Shown here: positions 35,688 to 46,773 of the stretch, in pieces
Layout: each line of letters starts with the position of its first letter
How positions within the stretch are numbered: position 1 is the stretch's first letter
Source of the DNA: Herbaspirillum sp. DW155
GTDB lineage: Bacteria; Pseudomonadota; Gammaproteobacteria; Burkholderiales; Burkholderiaceae_D
Assembly (NCBI RefSeq): GCF_037076565.1
Contig: NZ_AP029028.1
Location: 5,410,945 to 5,474,944, forward strand
Direction: 5' to 3'
Length of the DNA: 64,000 bases
Made by a program: the position numbers and the translations under genes
Notes under the pieces: model-generated
Told to the model about the DNA's origin: nothing
The model's input: only the letters and a program-made list of their open reading frames with translations
The model's database searches: none

Positions 35688-38042
35688 TTACTGCAGATTG
35701 AACGAAGCCGTCTTCACATCCTTGGAATCGAGCCCGATCTGCACCTGGAATTCACCCGGCTCGGCCACGTACTCCAGCCTGGCGTTATAGAAGGACAGCG
35801 CCTTGCGGTCGATGCTGAACTGCACTTCCTTCTCTTCGCCCGGTTGCAGCATCACCTTGCGGAAGCCCTTCAATTCCTTGACCGGACGCACCACCGAGGC
35901 GGCCACGTCGCGGATGTACAGCTGCACCACGGTGGCACCGGCGCGGCGGCCCACATTCTTGACCGTCACGCTGGCCTGCACATTGCCATCAGCAGTCATG
36001 CCGGCTTGCGACAGGCGCACGTCGGAGAGCTTGAACTCGGTATAGCTCAGACCGTATCCGAATGGATACAGCGGACCATTGGGCTCATCGAAGTACTGCG
36101 AGGTGTAGTTGCCCGGCTTGCCTTCCGTATAGGGACGCCCCACACGCGGATGGTTGTAGTAGCTCGGAATCTGGCCCACCGAACGCGGGAAGGTGATGGG
36201 CAGCTTGCCGGACGGATTGACGTCGCCGAAGAGGATGTCGGCAATCGCATTGCCGCCCTCGGTGCCGGTGTACCAGGTCTCCAGGATGGCCGAGGCATTC
36301 TCGCGCGCCCAGTTCAGATCCAGCGGACGGCCATTCATCAACACCAGTACCAGCGGCTTGCCGGTGGCCTTCAAGGCGGTGAGCAGGTCCTGCTGGCTCT
36401 GCGGCAGCAGCAGCGAAGTGCGGCTGGAGGATTCGTGCGACATGCCGCGCGACTCGCCCACGGCAGCCACGATCACATCCGCATCGCGCGCGGCCTTCAC
36501 CGCCTCGTCGATCATGGCCTTGGGGCTGCGCTTGTCCTGCACCACTTCCGGATCATCCCAGTTCAGGAAATTGAGATAGTCGACGACGTGCTTGTCTTCA
36601 GTGATGTTGGCGCCACGTGCATAGATCAGTTTGCCCTGCCCGCCCAGCGCATTCTGCAAACCCTGACGCAGGGTGATGGTCTGCTTGTCCTTTCCGGCAG
36701 CGGACCAGCTGCCCAGCATGTCGATGTGCGAATCAGCCAGCGGACCGACCAGGGCGATGCGCGCGGTCTTCTTCAGCGGCAGCGCGGCGTTGCGGTTTTC
36801 CAGCAGCACCATGGACTGCTGCGCCACTTCGCGCGCGTCGCGGCGATGCAGGCGGCTGTCGGCGTAGACGTCGGGCGGATCGTCGGCAGCGCGACCGATG
36901 CGCACGTACGGGTCCTTGAACAGGCCCAGGTCATACTTGGCCCCGAGGATGTCGCGCACCGCGTTGTCCAGCTCCTGCTGCGAGACCTTGCCCGAGCGCA
37001 CCAGCTCCGGCAATTGCCTGATGTAGACCTGATCGGCCATGCTCATGTCGGTGCCGGCCTTGATCGCCAGGCGCGCGGCTTGCGCATCGTTCTGCGCCAC
37101 GCCGTGATTGACCAGTTCGGTGATGGCGCCGTGGTCAGAAACGGTCAGCCCCTTGAAGCCCCAATCGCGGCGCAACAGGTCCTGCAGCAGCCAGGTGTTG
37201 GACGTGGCCGGGGTGCCATTGATGGAATTGAGCGCCACCATCACCGCACCCGCGCCAGCATCGATGGCAGCGCGATACGGTGGCAGGTAGTCGTTGTACA
37301 TGCGCTGCGGGTCCATGTTGACGACGTTGTAGTCACGGCCGCCTTCGACCGCGCCATACAACGCAAAATGCTTCACGCTGGCCATGACACGGTTGGCGGC
37401 GATGGGCTTGCTGTCGCCCTGCAGGGCCCGCACCGAGGCCTCGGCAATGCGCGAGACCAGATACGGATCTTCCCCAAAGCCTTCCGAGGTGCGGCCCCAG
37501 CGCGGATCGCGGCTGATGTCGACCATCGGTGCGAAGGTCATGTCGATGCTGTCGGCAGCGGCTTCTTCGGCGGCGATGCGCATGGAGCGCGCCACCACGT
37601 CCATGTCCCAGCTGGAGGCCAGGCCCAGGCCGATGGGGAAGGTGGTGCGATGGCCGTGGATGACGTCATAGGCGAAGAACATCGGAATCTTCAACCGCGA
37701 GCGCATGGCACCGTCCTGCAAGGGACGATTCTCCGGACGGGTGACGGAATTGAAGGTACCGCCCACACGGCCGGCGGCCAGTTCCTCGGCCAGCTTCCTG
37801 GCGGGCATCTCGGGACCGATACTGATGAGCCGCAATTGCCCGATCTTTTCTTCCAGCGTCATCTGCCGCAGCAGGTCATCGATGAAGGCGGTCTTGTTGC
37901 CCAGCAAGGCCATGTTGGCTTGTGCATGGGCCGCCGGGCCGGTCAGGGCGGCGCTGCAGGCCAGCGCGCACAGGGTCATGGCCAGGGCCAGGCGGGGGCG
38001 GCGCGGTCGCGCGGCTTGCCGCTCGGTAAGCTTGTGGGACAC
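35688..38042 (-). CDS. bglX: Periplasmic beta-glucosidase, glycoside hydrolase family 3
   Basis: The 784-residue protein has a signal peptide (RPRLALAMTLCALACSAALT to AHAQ) and all BglX domains. The GH3 barrel carries the nucleophile Asp in GFKGLTVSDHGAI and IPMFFAYDVIHGHRTTFPIG. The alpha/beta sandwich has RIALVGPLADSHIDMLGSWS and VAAVGESRGMSHESSSRTS. A C-terminal fibronectin-like domain has VQASVTVKNVGRRAGATVVQ. It hydrolyses beta-linked glucosides in the periplasm. It is divergent from opgG, which makes periplasmic beta-glucans, so the pair could link glucan synthesis and turnover; that link is inferred. Confidence 0.93.
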   Translation of the reverse strand: MSHKLTERQAARPRRPRLALAMTLCALACSAALTGPAAHAQANMALLGNKTAFIDDLLRQMTLEEKIGQLRLISIGPEMPARKLAEELAAGRVGGTFNSVTRPENRPLQDGAMRSRLKIPMFFAYDVIHGHRTTFPIGLGLASSWDMDVVARSMRIAAEEAAADSIDMTFAPMVDISRDPRWGRTSEGFGEDPYLVSRIAEASVRALQGDSKPIAANRVMASVKHFALYGAVEGGRDYNVVNMDPQRMYNDYLPPYRAAIDAGAGAVMVALNSINGTPATSNTWLLQDLLRRDWGFKGLTVSDHGAITELVNHGVAQNDAQAARLAIKAGTDMSMADQVYIRQLPELVRSGKVSQQELDNAVRDILGAKYDLGLFKDPYVRIGRAADDPPDVYADSRLHRRDAREVAQQSMVLLENRNAALPLKKTARIALVGPLADSHIDMLGSWSAAGKDKQTITLRQGLQNALGGQGKLIYARGANITEDKHVVDYLNFLNWDDPEVVQDKRSPKAMIDEAVKAARDADVIVAAVGESRGMSHESSSRTSLLLPQSQQDLLTALKATGKPLVLVLMNGRPLDLNWARENASAILETWYTGTEGGNAIADILFGDVNPSGKLPITFPRSVGQIPSYYNHPRVGRPYTEGKPGNYTSQYFDEPNGPLYPFGYGLSYTEFKLSDVRLSQAGMTADGNVQASVTVKNVGRRAGATVVQLYIRDVAASVVRPVKELKGFRKVMLQPGEEKEVQFSIDRKALSFYNARLEYVAEPGEFQVQIGLDSKDVKTASFNLQ

Positions 38043-38264
38043 AGGTTTCCTCTCTCTTTTTTAAACTTTGGCGGCGCGCCGGCCTCTACAAAAGGTGAGC
38101 GGCGGCCCATCGCAGGGGATATTGCCGGCTGAAGCATGAATTGATTGTCTTCTATGATGCTTAGCCGGCGTGACGGTTCGCTATATTATTCTGTTTTGAA
38201 GCCTGCCGGAGAGGCAGGCGCATGGCGGCACACAGGGTGTGCCGTTTCTTTGTGGAGAAATGCG

Positions 38265-39848
38265 TTGATCAAACATGGATGGAAATGGCCCCTGCTGCAG
38301 GGCCTGATGTTGTCGGCCACGCTGCTGGCCGCGTCGGTGCAGGCCCAGAGCAGTCAGGGCTTCGACCTCAACCAGGCCGTGGCGCGCGCCAGGGCGCTGG
38401 CCGCCAAACCCTATCAGAAGCCGGTGAGCAATCTCTCGCCGACCTTCGCGGCGATGCAGTTCGCCGATTACATGAAGATCCAGCCCAGGAGCGACAAGTT
38501 CGAATGGCGCAACCAGCCCACGCCCTTCAAGCTGGCCTTCTATCACCAGGGCATGCAGTTCAACTCACCGGTGCTCATCCACGAGATCGTCGATGGCCGC
38601 GTGCAGGACGTGAACTACAGCACCGACCGCTTCAACTTCGGCGACCTGGCGCTGGCCAAGGACAGCACCGCACACCTGGGCTATGCGGGCTTCCGCGTGG
38701 TCTATCCGCTCAACCGCGATGACAAGGAAGATGAGGTCATGAGCGTGCTGGGTGCGAGCTATTTCCGCGTGATCGGCAAGGGCCAGGTGTATGGTCTGTC
38801 GGCGCGCGGGCTGGCCATCGACACGGCCATGCTGAGCGGGGAGGAATTCCCGCACTTCACCGAATTCTGGATCCAGCGTCCGGCGGCGGGCGAGAAGCAG
38901 CTGACCTTCTACGCGCTGCTGGATTCGCCGCGCGCTACCGGCGCCTACAGGTTCACGCTCACGCCGGGCAAGGATGCCCTGCTGGACGTGCAGGCCCGCG
39001 TCTTCCTGCGCGCTGACGTGGGCCGCCTGGGCATTGCGCCGCTGACCAGCATGTTCCTCTTCGGTCCCAACCAGCAATCCTCGCGCCGCAACTTCCGTCC
39101 GGCCATTCACGATTCCAATGGTCTGGCGATCCATACCGGCAACGGCGAATGGCTGTGGCGTCCGCTGAACGATCCGCAGAACGTGGAAGTGAGTTCCTTC
39201 GAAGTGACCAATCCGCGCGGCTTCGGGTTGTTGCAGCGGGGCCGCGATTTCGCCTCCTATGAAGACCTGAAGGATCGCTACGACCTGCGTCCCTCCGCCT
39301 GGATCGAACCCAAGGGTGACTGGGGCCGTGGGGCCGTGCAGCTGGTGGAAATCCCCACCGCCGACGAGACCAACGACAACATCGTGGCCTACTGGCTGCC
39401 TGCGCAACTGCCGCCACGCGGCACACCGCTGGCCTACGACTACCGCATCCACTGGACCATGGATGAGCCGGCCATCCTCAACAATGAAGTGGGCTGGGTC
39501 AAGCAGACCTTCCATACCGACGGCGAGCTCACGCAAGCCAACCTGATCCGCGCCTTCGATGGCACCACGGCCTTGCTGGTGGACTTCACCGGTGGACCAC
39601 TGGCTACGCTGCCCGCAGGGACGGCGGTTCAGCCGCAGGTGAACGTTTCCAACAACGGCGAACTGATCGATGCCCAGTTGCAGCCCAATCCGGCCATCAA
39701 TGGCTGGCGCCTCACGCTGCGGGTGAAGATTCGTAACGTTTCGCAGGCCGTGGAATTGCGCGCCGCACTGACCGCCAATGGCAAGCCCCTCACCGAAACC
39801 TGGAGCTATCAGTTGCCGCCACGTTCGGATGTGCAGCGGACTTTTTGA
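38265..39848 (+). CDS. opgG: Periplasmic glucan biosynthesis protein OpgG/MdoG
   Basis: OpgG acts in the periplasm on osmoregulated beta-glucans. Family marks are FDLNQAVARARALAAKPYQK, FAAMQFADYMKIQPR, HEIVDGRVQDVNYSTDRFNF, LGASYFRVIGKGQVYGLSAR and LFGPNQQSSRRNFRPAIHDS, ending GKPLTETWSYQLPPRSD. A TTG at 38265 is chosen as start: GGAG lies eight bases upstream and it gives a good signal peptide (IKHGWKWPLLQGLMLSATLL to VQAQ), 527 residues in all. The ATG at 38145 would add 40 residues with no signal character. The glucosyltransferase opgH is not adjacent. Confidence 0.9.
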   Translation: MIKHGWKWPLLQGLMLSATLLAASVQAQSSQGFDLNQAVARARALAAKPYQKPVSNLSPTFAAMQFADYMKIQPRSDKFEWRNQPTPFKLAFYHQGMQFNSPVLIHEIVDGRVQDVNYSTDRFNFGDLALAKDSTAHLGYAGFRVVYPLNRDDKEDEVMSVLGASYFRVIGKGQVYGLSARGLAIDTAMLSGEEFPHFTEFWIQRPAAGEKQLTFYALLDSPRATGAYRFTLTPGKDALLDVQARVFLRADVGRLGIAPLTSMFLFGPNQQSSRRNFRPAIHDSNGLAIHTGNGEWLWRPLNDPQNVEVSSFEVTNPRGFGLLQRGRDFASYEDLKDRYDLRPSAWIEPKGDWGRGAVQLVEIPTADETNDNIVAYWLPAQLPPRGTPLAYDYRIHWTMDEPAILNNEVGWVKQTFHTDGELTQANLIRAFDGTTALLVDFTGGPLATLPAGTAVQPQVNVSNNGELIDAQLQPNPAINGWRLTLRVKIRNVSQAVELRAALTANGKPLTETWSYQLPPRSDVQRTF

Positions 39849-39875
39849 CACCGCGCCCTGTGTTGCCTCATCAGG

Positions 39876-39918
39876 CGCGTCTTCGATACGGCCCCGAAAG
39901 GGCCTTCAGGCCGAACGC
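39876..39918. repeat. Partial REP-like repeat (GCGTCTTCGATACGG family)
   Basis: GCGTCTTCGATACGGCC...GGCC...CCGAACG matches the right half of the palindrome at 35540-35660. It lies between opgG and the following terminator. Confidence 0.6.
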
Positions 39919-39970
39919 TAGGGTGAGTGCTGCGAAAAATCTGTCATCCTGAAAATTATTTATATCAATA

Positions 39971-40006
39971 AAAAATGGGCTGCTCCGAATCGGGCAGCCC
40001 ATTTTT
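39971..40006. terminator. Bidirectional terminator between opgG and parB
   Basis: AAAAATGGGCTGC / GCAGCCCATTTTT with a 10-base interior lies 24 bp past the parB stop and about 120 bp past the opgG stop. Confidence 0.88.
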
Positions 40007-40030
40007 GTTGGATGCATCTTGCCGGCGCGA

Positions 40031-40942
40031 TCAGCTCTCCACCGACTCCCCGCGCAGGCGCACGATGACGCCATCGAGCGCATCGAGGTCATTGAAGTGG
40101 ATGATGAGCTGGCCCTTGTTGCGGGCACCGGTCTTGATGCTGACCTGGGTGACCAGCAGGTCCGAGAGTTCTTCTTCCAGGCGCGCGATGTCGCGTGACT
40201 TGTCCTTGACCTCACGCGGCTTGGCGGCCTGTTCAGCACTGGCGCGGGTGACCAGCTTTTCGGCATCGCGCACGGACATGCGCTTGGCCACGATCTGGTT
40301 GGCCAGCTGGATCTGGGTGGCGGAATCGACGGCCAGCAGTGCGCGGGCGTGGCCCATGTCGATGTCGCCGGCCATGAGCATGGTCTGCACCGGCTTGGCC
40401 AGGTTCAAGAGGCGCAGCAGGTTGGACACCGCACTGCGCGAGCGGCCCACGGCCAGCGCCGCGCGTTCGTGGGTGAAGGCGAAATCGGTGATGAGGCGGT
40501 GGATACCCTGGGCTTCTTCCAGGGGATTGAGATCCTCGCGCTGCATGTTTTCGATCAGGGCCATCGCGGCCGTGGTCTGGTCATCCACGTTCTTGACCAG
40601 CACCGGCACCTCGGTCAGCCCGGCGATCTTGGCCGCACGGAAGCGGCGTTCGCCGGCGATGATCTCGTAGGTGTCCTTGCCGTTCTTCTGGCCGATGGCG
40701 CGGATCAGGATGGGCTGCAGCAAGCCCTGTTCCTTGATCGAGGCGGCCAGCTCATTGAGCGCGCCTTCGTCCATGCGGGTACGCGGCTGGTACTTGCCGG
40801 CCTGCAGTTCGGTGACCGGCATCACCGTCGGCAAGCCCTGCGCGGCCTGCGCCTGGACTTCTTCGGTGATGTCGGACGATCCGCCCAGGAGCGCGTCCAG
40901 TCCGCGTCCCAGACCTTTGGATTTTTTCGGTAGAGTTGCCAT
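40031..40942 (-). CDS. parB: Chromosome-partitioning protein ParB
   Basis: The 303-residue ParB/Spo0J has the N-terminal KSKGLGRGLDALLGG lead that contacts ParA. Its CTPase/ParB box includes QPILIRAIGQ and YEIIAGERRFRAAKIAG, followed by the HTH that reads parS (LIENMQREDLNPLEEAQGIH, VGRSRSAVSNLLRLLNL) and a C-terminal dimerisation segment. It loads at parS and spreads as a CTP-dependent clamp. Perfect parS sites lie 5 kb away at 45880 and 45977. It follows parA on the minus strand with a 77-bp gap that contains short tandem repeats. Confidence 0.96.
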   Translation of the reverse strand: MATLPKKSKGLGRGLDALLGGSSDITEEVQAQAAQGLPTVMPVTELQAGKYQPRTRMDEGALNELAASIKEQGLLQPILIRAIGQKNGKDTYEIIAGERRFRAAKIAGLTEVPVLVKNVDDQTTAAMALIENMQREDLNPLEEAQGIHRLITDFAFTHERAALAVGRSRSAVSNLLRLLNLAKPVQTMLMAGDIDMGHARALLAVDSATQIQLANQIVAKRMSVRDAEKLVTRASAEQAAKPREVKDKSRDIARLEEELSDLLVTQVSIKTGARNKGQLIIHFNDLDALDGVIVRLRGESVES

Positions 40943-40991
40943 GCGAGTGCCTGATGAAAAACGATGCGTGATGACGGTGCGGGTTACGGTA

Positions 40992-41027
40992 CGAATGACA
41001 GCGCGAGTTACAGCGCGAATTACAGCG
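40992..41027. repeat. Three 12-bp tandem repeats at the parA-parB junction
   Basis: CGAATGACAGCG, CGAGTTACAGCG and CGAATTACAGCG are contiguous. The third overlaps the parA stop codon. They are imperfect, so probably a slippage product. Confidence 0.6.
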
Positions 41028-41790
41028 TCTTGATGCGCTCGACCATTTCCGCGCCGAATGCGATATAAGCCTGTGCACCCTTGGACAGCGGATCGAAGGT
41101 CACGCCCGGCAAACCATACGAAGGCGCTTCGGCCAGCCGCACGTTGCGCGGGATGACGGTCTTGAACACCTTGTCGCCGAAGTGCTGTTCCAGCTGGTCC
41201 GAGACCTGCTGCGAGAGCGTCATGCGGGGATCGAACATCACGCGCAACAGGCCGATGACCTTCAGTTCCGGGTTCAGCTTGGCGTGCACCTTCTTGATGG
41301 TATTGACCAGATCGGACAGCCCTTCCAGCGCGTAATACTCGCACTGCATCGGAATGATGACGCCATGCGCCGAGCACAGGCCGTTCAGGGTCAGCATCGA
41401 CAGCGCGGGCGGGCAGTCGATGAGGATGAAGTCGTACTCGTCGGCGACCTGGGCGAAGGCCAGTTTCAGACGGGCTTCGCGCTGTTCCAGTTCCACCATT
41501 TCCACTTCGGCGCCGGCCAGTTCGCGGTTGGCCGGCAGCACATCGAAGCCCCCGGCGTCGGAACGCTTGCGCACGCTGCGAATGTCGGACATGCCCAGCA
41601 GCACTTCATAGATCGAGCCTTCCAGGGTCGCCTTGTTCACGCCCGAGCCCATGGTGGCATTGCCCTGCGGATCGAGGTCGGCCAGCAGCACGCGCTGGTT
41701 CAGTTGCGCCAGTCCAGCCGCGAGATTGACTGCAGTGGTGGTCTTGCCTACGCCACCTTTCTGGTTGGCGACACAAAATATTTTTGCCAT
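41020..41790 (-). CDS. parA: Chromosome-partitioning ATPase ParA/Soj
   Basis: This 256-residue deviant-Walker ATPase has AKIFCVANQKGGVGKTTTAV (signature and P-loop lysines), LLADLDPQGNATMGSGVN, DFILIDCPPALSMLTLNGL (Walker B) and VIGLLRVMFDPRMTLSQQV. The short N-terminus with no HTH is the chromosomal Soj type. It moves ParB-parS complexes and can touch DnaA-dependent initiation. It lies in the leftward string mnmG-rsmG-lipocalin-lysE-parA-parB, 18 bp after the LysE-type gene. Confidence 0.96.
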   Translation of the reverse strand: MAKIFCVANQKGGVGKTTTAVNLAAGLAQLNQRVLLADLDPQGNATMGSGVNKATLEGSIYEVLLGMSDIRSVRKRSDAGGFDVLPANRELAGAEVEMVELEQREARLKLAFAQVADEYDFILIDCPPALSMLTLNGLCSAHGVIIPMQCEYYALEGLSDLVNTIKKVHAKLNPELKVIGLLRVMFDPRMTLSQQVSDQLEQHFGDKVFKTVIPRNVRLAEAPSYGLPGVTFDPLSKGAQAYIAFGAEMVERIKTL

Positions 41791-41808
41791 ATCTTTGTTA
41801 TGTGAGCG

Positions 41809-42441
41809 TTATTGCGTGGTCAGCTTGATGCCAAACCCGATCAGGAAAATGCCTGCCGCGCGCGAAGCCAGGTTGGCGATGGTGCGATTGCGGGCCATGC
41901 GGCGGGCGGCGGCATTGCCGACGAAGATCAGGAAGCTGCCATAGAGGAAAGTGCAGCAGCTGATGACCGCGCCCATCGTGACGAAAGTCAGCGCGCCCTG
42001 TTGCGTATCCGGGTCCAGGAACAGCGGGAAGAACGCCATGTAAAACACGATGGCTTTCGGGTTGAACAAGGTCACCAGAAAGCCGCGCCGGAATTCTGCG
42101 GCGTTGGAAAAGGGTACGACTGTACCACCGCCCTGCCCTCTTGCAAACAAAAGACGTCCACCCAGGTAGGCCAGATAGACCGCGCCCATATATTGCAGGC
42201 CATGGAACAACAGCGGATTGGCATGCAACAGTGCGGCCACGCCGGCGGCGGCCAGGAACATGAGCACGATGTCGCCCAGCATCAGGCCGGCTTGTGCCAT
42301 GAAGCCGCCACGCAGGCCGCCCTTGGCGGCGCAGGTCAGCACGCAGAAGGTGCCGGGGCCGGGCAAGAGGAGAAACACCATGGTCGCGGCAATCAGTTGC
42401 CAGATGTCGGTGATGCCGAGGGAATGAAAGATCGCCTGCAT
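41809..42441 (-). CDS. LysE/RhtB-family amino acid exporter
   Basis: The 210-residue membrane protein has about six helices. LysE family marks are LLLPGPGTFCVLTCAAKGGL, AQAGLMLGDIVLMFLAAAGV and AVYLAYLGGRLLFA, then FRRGFLVTLFNPKAIVFYMA (the conserved NPK motif). It exports an amino acid or derivative. A LysE gene between rsmG and parA is normal in Burkholderiales. It lies 70 bp after the lipocalin gene and 18 bp before parA. Confidence 0.9.
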   Translation of the reverse strand: MQAIFHSLGITDIWQLIAATMVFLLLPGPGTFCVLTCAAKGGLRGGFMAQAGLMLGDIVLMFLAAAGVAALLHANPLLFHGLQYMGAVYLAYLGGRLLFARGQGGGTVVPFSNAAEFRRGFLVTLFNPKAIVFYMAFFPLFLDPDTQQGALTFVTMGAVISCCTFLYGSFLIFVGNAAARRMARNRTIANLASRAAGIFLIGFGIKLTTQ

Positions 42442-42511
42442 GGTGGGTCTCCTTGAATGTGAGCGGCCCGGGTTGCTGCCCGGGCCGCTGGCCTGTTGTC
42501 AGGTGGCCGCT

Positions 42512-43063
42512 TTACGGCTTGCTCTTGACCACGCGCGCGGTATCGAAACCTTGCTTGGTGGCGTTGTTGAGTGCGTTCTCGTATTGCTCATCACTGATGG
42601 TGGGGGTGCGCGAGAGAATCCACAGGTATTCGCGCGAGGGACTGCCCACGGTGGCCAGGGTGTATTGCGCGTCCAGGTCCATGATCCAGTAGTCGCCCCA
42701 CACCATCGGGATCCAGGACAGCCAGGCCGGCGCAAAGCGCACCTCCAGCTTGCTGTTGTTGCTGCCCGGGACCACCCGCGCCACGCCCTTGGCTTCATCG
42801 ATACCTTCGGCCGTCTTGCAGCGGTTGACGACATCGATCATGCCATCATCGCGCGCAGAATACTCGGCGCTGGTGCCGGAAATGCATTTTTTCTGGAAGC
42901 TGTTGGGGATCTTGGCGATCTCATACCACTTGCCCGCATAACGTTTCAGGTCCACCGAAGGCACGGTCTTGACTTCCTGGGCGTGGAGCGACGCCATGCC
43001 CAGGGCGCCATACGCCGCCATCGAGACCATGGTGGCCACCAGGGCCCGTTTCAGTTTGTTCAT
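42512..43063 (-). CDS. Bacterial lipocalin (Blc-like)
   Basis: The start at 43063 ([20 protein letters not shown]) overlaps the rsmG TGA by one base (TGATG). The 183-residue product has a Sec signal peptide ending near LHAQ/EVKT and no lipobox Cys. Lipocalin motif 1 is DLKRYAGKWYEIAKIPNSFQ. Further motifs are NRCKTAEGIDEAKGVARVVP, WLSWIPMVWGDYWIMDLDAQ and YLWILSRTPTISDEQYENAL. Blc-type lipocalins bind fatty acids or lysophospholipids in the envelope. Unlike E. coli Blc it seems soluble in the periplasm. Confidence 0.92.
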   Translation of the reverse strand: MNKLKRALVATMVSMAAYGALGMASLHAQEVKTVPSVDLKRYAGKWYEIAKIPNSFQKKCISGTSAEYSARDDGMIDVVNRCKTAEGIDEAKGVARVVPGSNNSKLEVRFAPAWLSWIPMVWGDYWIMDLDAQYTLATVGSPSREYLWILSRTPTISDEQYENALNNATKQGFDTARVVKSKP

Positions 43064-43725
43064 CAGCTCGTTCTTTCCATGAAGATGAGATGCCGTTCGG
43101 CATCCAGGCCCGGCACCTGCAAGGGCTGCACCTGCTGCACCTGCCACCCTGCCGGCAACCGGTCGATTTCATCCTGCGGCAGCACGCCCTTGAGGGCGAT
43201 GTACTTGCCACCTTGTTGCAGGAGGTGATTCGACCAGGTAACGAAGTCCTTCAGTTCCGCAAAGGCGCGCGATGTGATGACATCGTATTGTTGCTCTACA
43301 GGCAACTGCTCCACGCGCGCATGCAGCACGGTGACATTGCTCAACTGCAATTGCGCCTTGACCTGGTTGAGGAAGGCGGTTTTCTTCGAGACCGTATCGA
43401 CCAGGGTGATCCGCATCTGCGGCTGCGCCTCAGCCGCCCAGATGGCCAGCACGATGCCCGGCAGGCCACCGCCCGCGCCCACGTCCAGCACGCGTTGCGC
43501 AGCGGTGAAGGCCGACACGGCCGAGAGCGAATCCAGCAGGTGGTGCGTCACCATCTGCGCGGGGTCACGCAAGGCGGTCAGGTTGTAGACCTTGTTCCAC
43601 TTGGCCAGCAGGGCCTGGTATGCCATCAGCTTGTCGATCTGGGCATCGGAGAGCGTCAGGCCCAGGGCCTTGGCGCCTTCCTTCAGGCTGCGCGTCAAAT
43701 TGTTCAGGTCTGCAGTGTTGCTCAT
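43063..43725 (-). CDS. rsmG: 16S rRNA (guanine527-N7)-methyltransferase
   Basis: The 220-residue RsmG (GidB) has [20 protein letters not shown], the SAM-binding [40 protein letters not shown] and [19 protein letters not shown]. It methylates G527 of 16S rRNA. It lies 52 bp after mnmG on the same strand, the classic gidA-gidB pair near the origin. Its stop is coupled to the lipocalin start. Confidence 0.95.
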   Translation of the reverse strand: MSNTADLNNLTRSLKEGAKALGLTLSDAQIDKLMAYQALLAKWNKVYNLTALRDPAQMVTHHLLDSLSAVSAFTAAQRVLDVGAGGGLPGIVLAIWAAEAQPQMRITLVDTVSKKTAFLNQVKAQLQLSNVTVLHARVEQLPVEQQYDVITSRAFAELKDFVTWSNHLLQQGGKYIALKGVLPQDEIDRLPAGWQVQQVQPLQVPGLDAERHLIFMERTS

Positions 43726-43777
43726 CCGTGATGCCTTGGTATTGATCTGGTTCGAGGGCGCTGCCCGGAATTTTTCT

Positions 43778-45706
<1,929 letters not shown>

Positions 45707-45879
45707 GATGCGGGCCTCGCGTAGAGGTGAGAACAGAGGCGAGATTATAAAACCTTTTATCCGGCGGGGTCGGCGGCAGGGGTCCGGCCTGTTGGTTTAC
45801 CGCACTTCCCTGCCCTGCCGGACACTATCGCGGGCCGGTTTCGATAGCGGGAGCTGATCAATGAAACATTCCCTGGGGA

Positions 45880-45895
45880 TGTTTCACGTGAAACA
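45880..45895. promoter_or_regulatory. parS centromere site 1 (perfect)
   Basis: TGTTTCACGTGAAACA is identical to the universal bacterial parS, where ParB loads to organise and segregate the origin region. Confidence 0.95.
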
Positions 45896-45932
45896 GGAGC
45901 CGGTTTTTGTCGCTGGCGAGCGTATATGAATA

Positions 45933-45960
45933 AAAAAGCGGAGCATCGCGCTCCGCCTTT
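45933..45960 (-). terminator. Terminator of the TSUP permease gene
   Basis: On the minus strand the stem GGCGGAGC / GCTCCGC with a 5-base loop is followed by six Ts. Confidence 0.8.
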
Positions 45961-45976
45961 CTGGTCGGGGGCCGGG

Positions 45977-45992
45977 TGTTTCACGTGAAACA
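45977..45992. promoter_or_regulatory. parS centromere site 2 (perfect)
   Basis: A second identical TGTTTCACGTGAAACA, 97 bp from site 1, lies just past the stop of the TSUP permease gene. Confidence 0.95.
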
Positions 45993-46011
45993 CCCTATGA
46001 AGTTTTCTGCC

Positions 46012-46773
46012 TTATTTGAGGAAAGCGTCGTAACCCGACTTCAGGATCAGCGCGCCCACCACGACCAGGAACAGCTTGCGCACGAACACGCTGCCATGCT
46101 TCATCGCCAGTCGTGTACCCACCAGCGAGCCGCCGATGTTGAACACGGCCATCAGCAAACCCAATTGCCAGATCACATGGCCGCTGTACCCGAACCAGCA
46201 CAAGGCCGCGAGATTGGTCGCGATGTTGACGAACTTGGAGACGGCCGAGGCCGAAAGGAAGTCATAGCTGAACACGCGCACAAACAGGAAGACCAGGAAG
46301 CTCCCCGTGCCCGGCCCGAACACACCATCGTAGAAACCCACGGCCGCACCGATCAGGGCGGCGTAGATCATTTCACGGCTGCCGGTCAGCGTGGGCGCAT
46401 GTGTGGTACCGAAATCCTTTTTCTTCAATGTGTAGAGCGCCACGGCAATCAACACAAAGGGCAATGCCTTGCGTATCAGCTCGGTCGGAATATGCGTGAC
46501 GACATAGGCACCAAAGAAGGAAAACGCAAACGCGGCCATCGCGGCCGGTGTCACGGTACTCCAGCGCACGGCCACCTTGCGCGCGAAATTGATGGCCGCC
46601 GCACTGGTGCCCATCACCCCGGCGACCTTGTTCGTTCCCAGCAAGGTGGCCGGGGCGGTATGGGGAAACACCGAAAACAAGGTCGGCACCAGCACCAGGC
46701 CCCCTCCTCCGACCACGGCATCGATCAGGCCGGCGACGAAGGCTGCGCCGCACAGGATCAGGTAATCCAACAT
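46012..46773 (-). CDS. TSUP/TauE-family membrane permease
   Basis: The start is MLDYLILCGAAFVAGLIDAV (46773) with GAGGAGGG upstream, giving 253 residues and about eight helices. TSUP marks are LIDAVVGGGGLVLVPTLFSV and LLGTNKVAGVMGTSAAAINF in the first half and GFYDGVFGPGTGSFLVFLFV in the second. The family moves sulfite, sulfoacetate or other organic anions; the substrate here is unknown. It is a single-gene unit between parS and the liv operon. Confidence 0.9.
   Translation of the reverse strand: MLDYLILCGAAFVAGLIDAVVGGGGLVLVPTLFSVFPHTAPATLLGTNKVAGVMGTSAAAINFARKVAVRWSTVTPAAMAAFAFSFFGAYVVTHIPTELIRKALPFVLIAVALYTLKKKDFGTTHAPTLTGSREMIYAALIGAAVGFYDGVFGPGTGSFLVFLFVRVFSYDFLSASAVSKFVNIATNLAALCWFGYSGHVIWQLGLLMAVFNIGGSLVGTRLAMKHGSVFVRKLFLVVVGALILKSGYDAFLK

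Larger units (their letters stand above)
45707..46011. other. Intergenic region with mnmG promoter, parS sites and terminator
   Basis: These 305 bases hold no gene. They contain the leftward mnmG promoter region, two perfect parS sites (45880 and 45977) and the terminator of the TSUP permease gene. Confidence 0.7.
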
